From assembly GCF_000313135.1 (NCBI RefSeq), contig NW_004457669.1, forward strand, positions 62,001-126,000: 64,000 nucleotides of DNA, in the 5' to 3' direction. The first letter of the stretch is position 1; each line of letters opens with the position of its first letter. Both the position numbers and the translations under genes were made by a program. Shown here piece by piece: positions 59,568 to 64,000 of the stretch. The notes beneath the pieces were generated by a model, which was given only the letters and a program-made list of their open reading frames with translations, did not search any database and was not told where the DNA came from. Source of the stretch: Acanthamoeba castellanii str. Neff (taxonomy: Eukaryota; Discosea; Longamoebia; Acanthamoebidae).

Positions 59568-61395
59568 ATGAGGTCCAACTTTCGTGCACACTACTACACG
59601 TCGTTGGGGTTTCAAGGAGCCGAGCTGAAGAGCTCGCTCGAGCTCATGCTCAAGGACAACGTTGTTGGTCCGCTCACCGCCCACAGCATCATTTGCATCT
59701 CAACTGTAATTAATCAGAGATTCGTTTTGGCCGCAGAAACGAAGAAGCTACACAAGATCTGCTTGTCGTGTGCGCTTCCCCCCGAGTATCGTGCCATCAT
59801 ATGGAAGCTTCTACTCGGTACCTTCTTGTCCAAACCTTGCCCAGCTGCGAGCAGCTCCACCCGTCTGTACTCTGCTCGCTCACAGCGCTGTGTGCAGGCG
59901 TGCTGCCGGTGTACAGGGAAGTGTGGGAGTTCGTCCACCAACAGAAGACAGCTCAGTATGAGGACATCAAGCACGCTGCGCTTCTCATCTATCGCTCTGT
60001 CTTGTCACCGTCCGACGCGGCCAGGTGCCTCTCCACTCTGATCGTTGAGCGGCAGCGACTTACATTGTTTCCCAGCGACACAATCCGATCACTGCAGGGC
60101 CGACCGGACATCTCACAGGCTCCCACAGAGCACACAGACGATTCCCCATCAGTGCCTCGAGCAATCCCATCACCATCATCCGCCACAGCGCAAGTATGTT
60201 TCATGTTTAGCGCGCGTGTTTGGTGCGTGTGGTGCGTGCTCGCTCATGTGTTTGTGGCACAGCTTTCCAAGAGCGAGATGGCGGACCTGCTGTCCGTCGT
60301 GTACAGAGTACAGACGTATTTATTCGACGAATCGTCACAAACAGCTCAGGTTCGGACCTGGTCTCTCCTCCCCCCCCCACCTGCACCATCTGAAGGCTTG
60401 TGTGGCTGACCCGCTGTCCGCTTGCTTCTCACTAGAAACAAGACTACGACGCCGAAGAGCTACGCCGCATCGCCGAAGTGTTTTGCTATGTGTGCGGGAC
60501 GCAGAGCGAGGCCGACGCCTATTGGTGCTACTCTGCTTTTCTTCAGTGCCGAGAGCAGATCTATGGCCACCACGCCACCGGCATCTACCACCAAGTACGA
60601 CATGTTCGCCCTCATTTGTCACCACCGGCCTGTGTGTCTTACACTTCGCCGTTTCGTGTTTCTCCTCCTGTGGCCTCTCCTAGATCAACGTTCTCTCTCG
60701 CCTTGTCGAGAAGTGCGTGCCGGACGTGTGGCGACACCTCCTCTCGCTGCACATCACACTCGACGGCTTCAGCTACCAGTACAGCCAGCCCGTGCCCGTT
60801 CACTGCACTCGTGATGACTCCAAGCCGCGGCTTCTTCTAACTCTCATCCTCCCTTTTCAGGTGGTTTCGGGGCTATTTCACATCATGCCTCCCGCTACAC
60901 TCTCTGGACAAGTACGTTGACCAACCCTGAGTGTGTGCGACGGCGTGTGCGTGCGTGTGCGACGGTGGGTGTTGTGTGCGTGTGCGGCGTAAGGACACCG
61001 TTGCGTTTCACCCACCGCTTTCACCCGGGTCTCACTGCTATTTTCTCCATCCTAGGGTGTGGGATCGGGTGATGGCGGTATCGCACGATTTCCTCGCCTG
61101 CCTGGGCTGCGCCATCGTCATGCACCTCAAGTACAAGATCCTCGACATCTCCAATCCGCGCGAGCTCAAACACTTCCTCGGAGGCGTTCACGTACGACCT
61201 CGCGCGCCTTCCGTCCGGGCGGACAGTTCTTCTGATGTTCACCTGTTATGATCCTCCACGGCCGCTGACTGTCAGTCGACTCTCGCCCAGCTGCCCAAGG
61301 TGAACGTGGAACAGTTGATCGCCAAGGCGACCGAGCTGTACTCCGGCGACCTACAAGAACTGCAGGTCAAGACCAAGCAGCTGTCGCCAACTTGA
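59568..61395 (+). CDS. TBC1D7: TBC1D7-like protein (TSC complex subunit)
   Basis: About nine exons from ATG 59568 to TGA 61393-61395. The N-terminus FRAHYYTSLGFQGAELKSSL and EYRAIIWKLLLG follow human TBC1D7 closely in order and spacing. After a Ser/Pro insert come VVYRVQTYLFDES, RRIAEVFCYVCGTQSEADAY, VEKCVPDVWRHLLSLHI, WFRGYFTSCLPLHSL, VWDRVMAVSHDFLACLGCAI and a final helix. It is a TBC domain without the standard Arg (IxxDxxR) and Gln (YxQ) finger motifs, as in TBC1D7, which supports the TSC1-TSC2 GAP for Rheb rather than acting as a Rab GAP. Orthology is inferred from the N-terminal block. Confidence 0.75.
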
Positions 61396-61875
61396 CCGAG
61401 TGGCACGTGCACTGACCTCAAGAACGCCCACGACAACAGTCGCTAGGGCGGATGCTCTCCTCGCCAAGGAGATGCTGCCTTTGCCAGGGAACGAGCACAC
61501 ACTTGTAATCCCGTGTGCGGATTGGACAAACTGGTTGAAATTTCATTAAATACTCTAACATAGCTCACGCCTCGTGGCGAACCAGATTCTGTTTTAGGTA
61601 ATTTAAGCTAACAACTGGACTCTTCGTTGAGAACTTGATGAGCATCCGCCCGTTGGCCGGAGGCAAAGTGAAGTTTAGGCATCGGTGTGTTATGTGTTGT
61701 GTTTCCCAGAAGGAGCGGGGTCGGCTTCTTCCTTCGCACGTAACCCGTCTTCTTCAGCCGGCTGGTTATACTCACTCACCAGTCTCCAGATCCTCTTGAC
61801 GTTGACATCAGCCACCACAATCCCACCACCCTACGAGTGTCCGCAGCACCCTACAACTCACACAGCACACAAGAC
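61396..61875. other. Intergenic region between TBC1D7-like and kinase genes
   Basis: Both neighbours are on the plus strand. The left part (to about 61565, with ATTAAATA) should be the 3' untranslated region of the TBC gene; the right part is promoter and leader of the kinase. No open frame, RNA gene or repeat is visible. Confidence 0.5.
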
Positions 61876-63535
61876 ATGACGAGCTCCGAACAATACCACG
61901 ACGACTCCGGCCAAGGCGGCACCACGTGCACGCAGTCACAGACACAAACTGAGCTCGTGGCGGTGGCCACGGCGGTCGCTGCGGCCGGCTGCAGGCTCAT
62001 GGAGCGCCGGGGCAAGCTCCGCCCGAGGAAGAGCGTCTCCGAGATGACGGTGCCGTGCGAGTCGCGCACCGAGCTCAAGTCCCTCCAGACCACCCAAGCC
62101 GGTATGCAGCTTCATCTCCTTGCTTTCGCCAACCCGAATCAGAATGAATTAATCTGCGATCGATTTTGTTTCTCATTTCTTTTTGATGTTTTGTTGCTGA
62201 CGTGGCAACAGGCGTGGAGGTGTCGCGGGTGCAGGGCTCCCTGATGTTCACGGTGGGCCACTACCGGGTGTGCCACCTCATCGGCAGCGGCGGTGGCGGC
62301 CGCGTGTACGCGGGGCTCGACCCGGTCACGGGCCAGCAGGTGGCGCTCAAGATCTGCTCGAAGCAGCTCACCGATCGTCAGATGGAGAGGCTGCGCACCG
62401 AGTACAACGTCATGAGCAACCTCGCGCACCGACACATCATCAAGCTCCACGGCGTGTTCGAGAACGACTCCCGGCTGTGCCTCGTCATGGACTACGCCGA
62501 GGGCGGCGACCTCTTCGAGCACATCAAGGCCCACAAGCAGCTGCCGCGACCAGAAGCGCGCCGCCTCTTCCGACAGCTGGTGAGCGCGCTGAGCTACATG
62601 CACTCCCAGGGCTACATGCACCGCGACCTCAAGCCTGAGAACTGCCTCCTGGACAAGGACCGCAACCTCCTGCTCGCCGACTTTGGCTTCTCCAACTTCT
62701 GGTCTTCCTACAAACTGGAAACCGAGGGTGCGTCCCCAACAACAACATCTAAAACCAACGGCGTTGGTTGGCATTGCAACCATCAGATTACCAACACGCA
62801 GCATTCCATAGGTGTGGGATCGCTGAACTATGCTTCGCCTGAGATCATCACATCATCGGCCACATATGTAGGACCCGAGGTGCGTACGAACATATGTTTT
62901 GAAAACCCACATAAATTGCTGTTTGAGAAGATAGGAGTGCTGACATTGAAGCACCCCAGGTTGATTTGTGGTCGCTGGGCGCTGTGCTCTACACGATGGT
63001 GACCGGCAAGCTGCCCTTCTACGCCGCCGACCCCACCAGCACCCACCGCAAGATCCGCCGGGGCGCCTGGCGGGTCGATGCGCAGATCAAGGGCGATCCC
63101 GACGTGTTCGACCTGCTCTGCCGGCTGCTGGAGCCCAACCCGCTCAGGCGCGCCACCATCTGGGACGTGATCAACCACCCCTACTACAAGGGCAGCGGCA
63201 TGATCAGCGCCGAGGGCGGCTGCGGCTCGTCTTCCACCACCACGCGCACGTCGCCGCCGGTGTCGCCGACGGGATCGGACACGCTCAGCTTCCTCCCTGA
63301 TTCATCTTCATCCAGCGCAGCTACTGCGACAACTTCATCTTCGTCCTCCTGCTTCTCCTCGTTTTCCTTCTGCACCTCTCTGTCTTCGTGCACGTGCTCG
63401 ACGTGCGCTACCGCCTCCTGCACGACATCGACATCGACATCGACAACCACCACGACGACGCCGCTACGCACGAGCACGCCGGCAAAGGAAAAGAAGAAGC
63501 GAACAAAGCACTTGCTCACACCAATTGCAGAGTAA
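61876..63535 (+). CDS. Serine/threonine protein kinase, CAMK/SNF1-like
   Basis: About four exons from ATG 61876 to TAA 63533-63535. The kinase domain has IGSGGGGRVYAG (P-loop), VALKICSKQL (catalytic Lys), YNVMSNLAHRHIIKLHGVFE, MDYAEGGDLFEHIKAHKQLP, YMHRDLKPENCLLDKD (HRD loop), LLADFGFSNFW (DFG), a short T-loop to GSLNYASPEII, VDLWSLGAVLYTMVTGKLPF and the final RATIWDVINHPYY. All catalytic residues are present, and the layout is that of the CAMK/AMPK group. About 75 residues precede the domain; the C-terminus is a Ser/Thr/Cys-rich low-complexity tail. An intron interrupts the activation segment before VGSLNY. Confidence 0.9.
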
Positions 63536-63675
63536 TGTTGTAAGTAAAACAATATCTATATTTCTCTATTTCCTGACCGCATAGTTTGCATGCCGTGAGA
63601 GCTGCTTCTTTTTTCTAATCTTCAGCGGCGATTTATTTCGATTTGTTGAATTCAAGAGATCAATCGAACAAGATA

Positions 63676-63963
63676 ATGTCCATCCACAAGCTCGACAAGA
63701 CCCACGCTACGGTGAACCTCGAGGAGGCCGCCACCCGCACCGGCACCATCCGCTCGGTGCCCTACCACGAGACCATCGCCTACCAGCGCTTCTACGCCAA
63801 TGTGTTCACCAAGGCCACCGTCTTCGGCAAGAGGCTGATTCCCCTGACCAAGAACTACGCTCCCACTGCTTTCCGCTGGGGTGCCCTCGCAGGTCTCGCT
63901 GCGGCCTACGTAATCGAGCCTTCCTTCCTCACGAAGTACTTCACCAAGTCTGAGTCCAAGTAA
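63676..63963 (+). CDS. Probable small mitochondrial complex III subunit (UQCR11/QCR10-like)
   Basis: Single exon, 95 residues. The C-terminal half is LTKNYAPTAFRWGALAGLAA then AYVIEPSFLTKYFTK. A short basic segment, a K-N-x-x-PTA-x-x-WGA motif and one membrane helix are what the smallest bc1 subunit (UQCR11 in animals, QCR10 in fungi) shows. The N-terminal 45 residues (LEEAATRTGTIRSVPYHETI) are longer than in animals and have no match I know. ATG 63676 is chosen because it follows a clean AT-rich leader. It could also be another small inner-membrane protein. Confidence 0.5.
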   Translation: MSIHKLDKTHATVNLEEAATRTGTIRSVPYHETIAYQRFYANVFTKATVFGKRLIPLTKNYAPTAFRWGALAGLAAAYVIEPSFLTKYFTKSESK

Positions 63964-64000
63964 ACAATTGTATGCCCCCCCCCTCAATTTTCAAATCTTT

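Overview
This is nuclear DNA from a compact, intron-rich eukaryote. Almost every gene is split by short introns (about 45-250 bases), many with the donor GTACG. Codons are GC-rich, the standard code is used, and intergenic gaps are often only 100-200 bases. Gene content (GARP subunit VPS52, COP9 signalosome, augmin, a TSC-complex TBC protein, RhoGAPs, tandem CH-domain protein) and base composition suggest a free-living amoebozoan, most likely Acanthamoeba or a relative. This is inference; no marker gene is present. There is no rRNA, tRNA, CRISPR, transposon or viral segment that I can support.

Layout. 1-5 kb: start of an arginase/formiminoglutamase-family gene, mitochondrial ribosomal protein bL12m, an anchored alpha/beta hydrolase, and an unknown two-TM protein with an acidic tail. 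5-17 kb: a large RhoGAP protein, an HxGH nucleotidyltransferase, a duplicated-module secreted cysteine-rich protein, a membrane-anchored PDI, 5-formyl-THF cyclo-ligase and CSN5. 17-25.7 kb: VPS52, a doubtful small gene, a second RhoGAP protein and SFT2. 25.8-32.8 kb: a PNGase-F-like secreted amidase with extra N-terminal domains, and a multi-pass protein with two DUF1538 units, otherwise known to me from bacteria. 32.8-43.9 kb: secreted type-B carboxylesterase (one intron holds about 240 bases of GGGTTT repeat), phospholipid:diacylglycerol acyltransferase, a divergent uS5-like protein and a dual-specificity phosphatase. 44-54 kb: Nudix hydrolase, a 2OG-Fe(II) oxygenase with an in-frame TGA, HAUS8/QWRF augmin subunit, NSE2 SUMO ligase, a small unknown, an OTU deubiquitinase and a tandem CH-domain protein. 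54-64 kb: coiled-coil/PHD-like protein, eIF3j, double-TPR co-chaperone, TBC1D7-like protein, a protein kinase and a small probable complex III subunit.

The genes are mostly unrelated housekeeping and signalling functions and do not form an operon-like system. Themes that recur are Golgi/endosome traffic (VPS52, SFT2), Rho/Rheb-type GTPase control (two RhoGAPs, TBC1D7) and secreted enzymes. At least eight neighbouring pairs are divergent with under 400 bases between start codons.

Exon boundaries were placed by hand from GT-AG sites, reading phase and family motifs. Where phases are exact I say so; where they are not, I flag it. Three places (about 28.0, 29.7 and 52.7 kb) cannot be reconciled with canonical splicing and may be sequence errors or real oddities.
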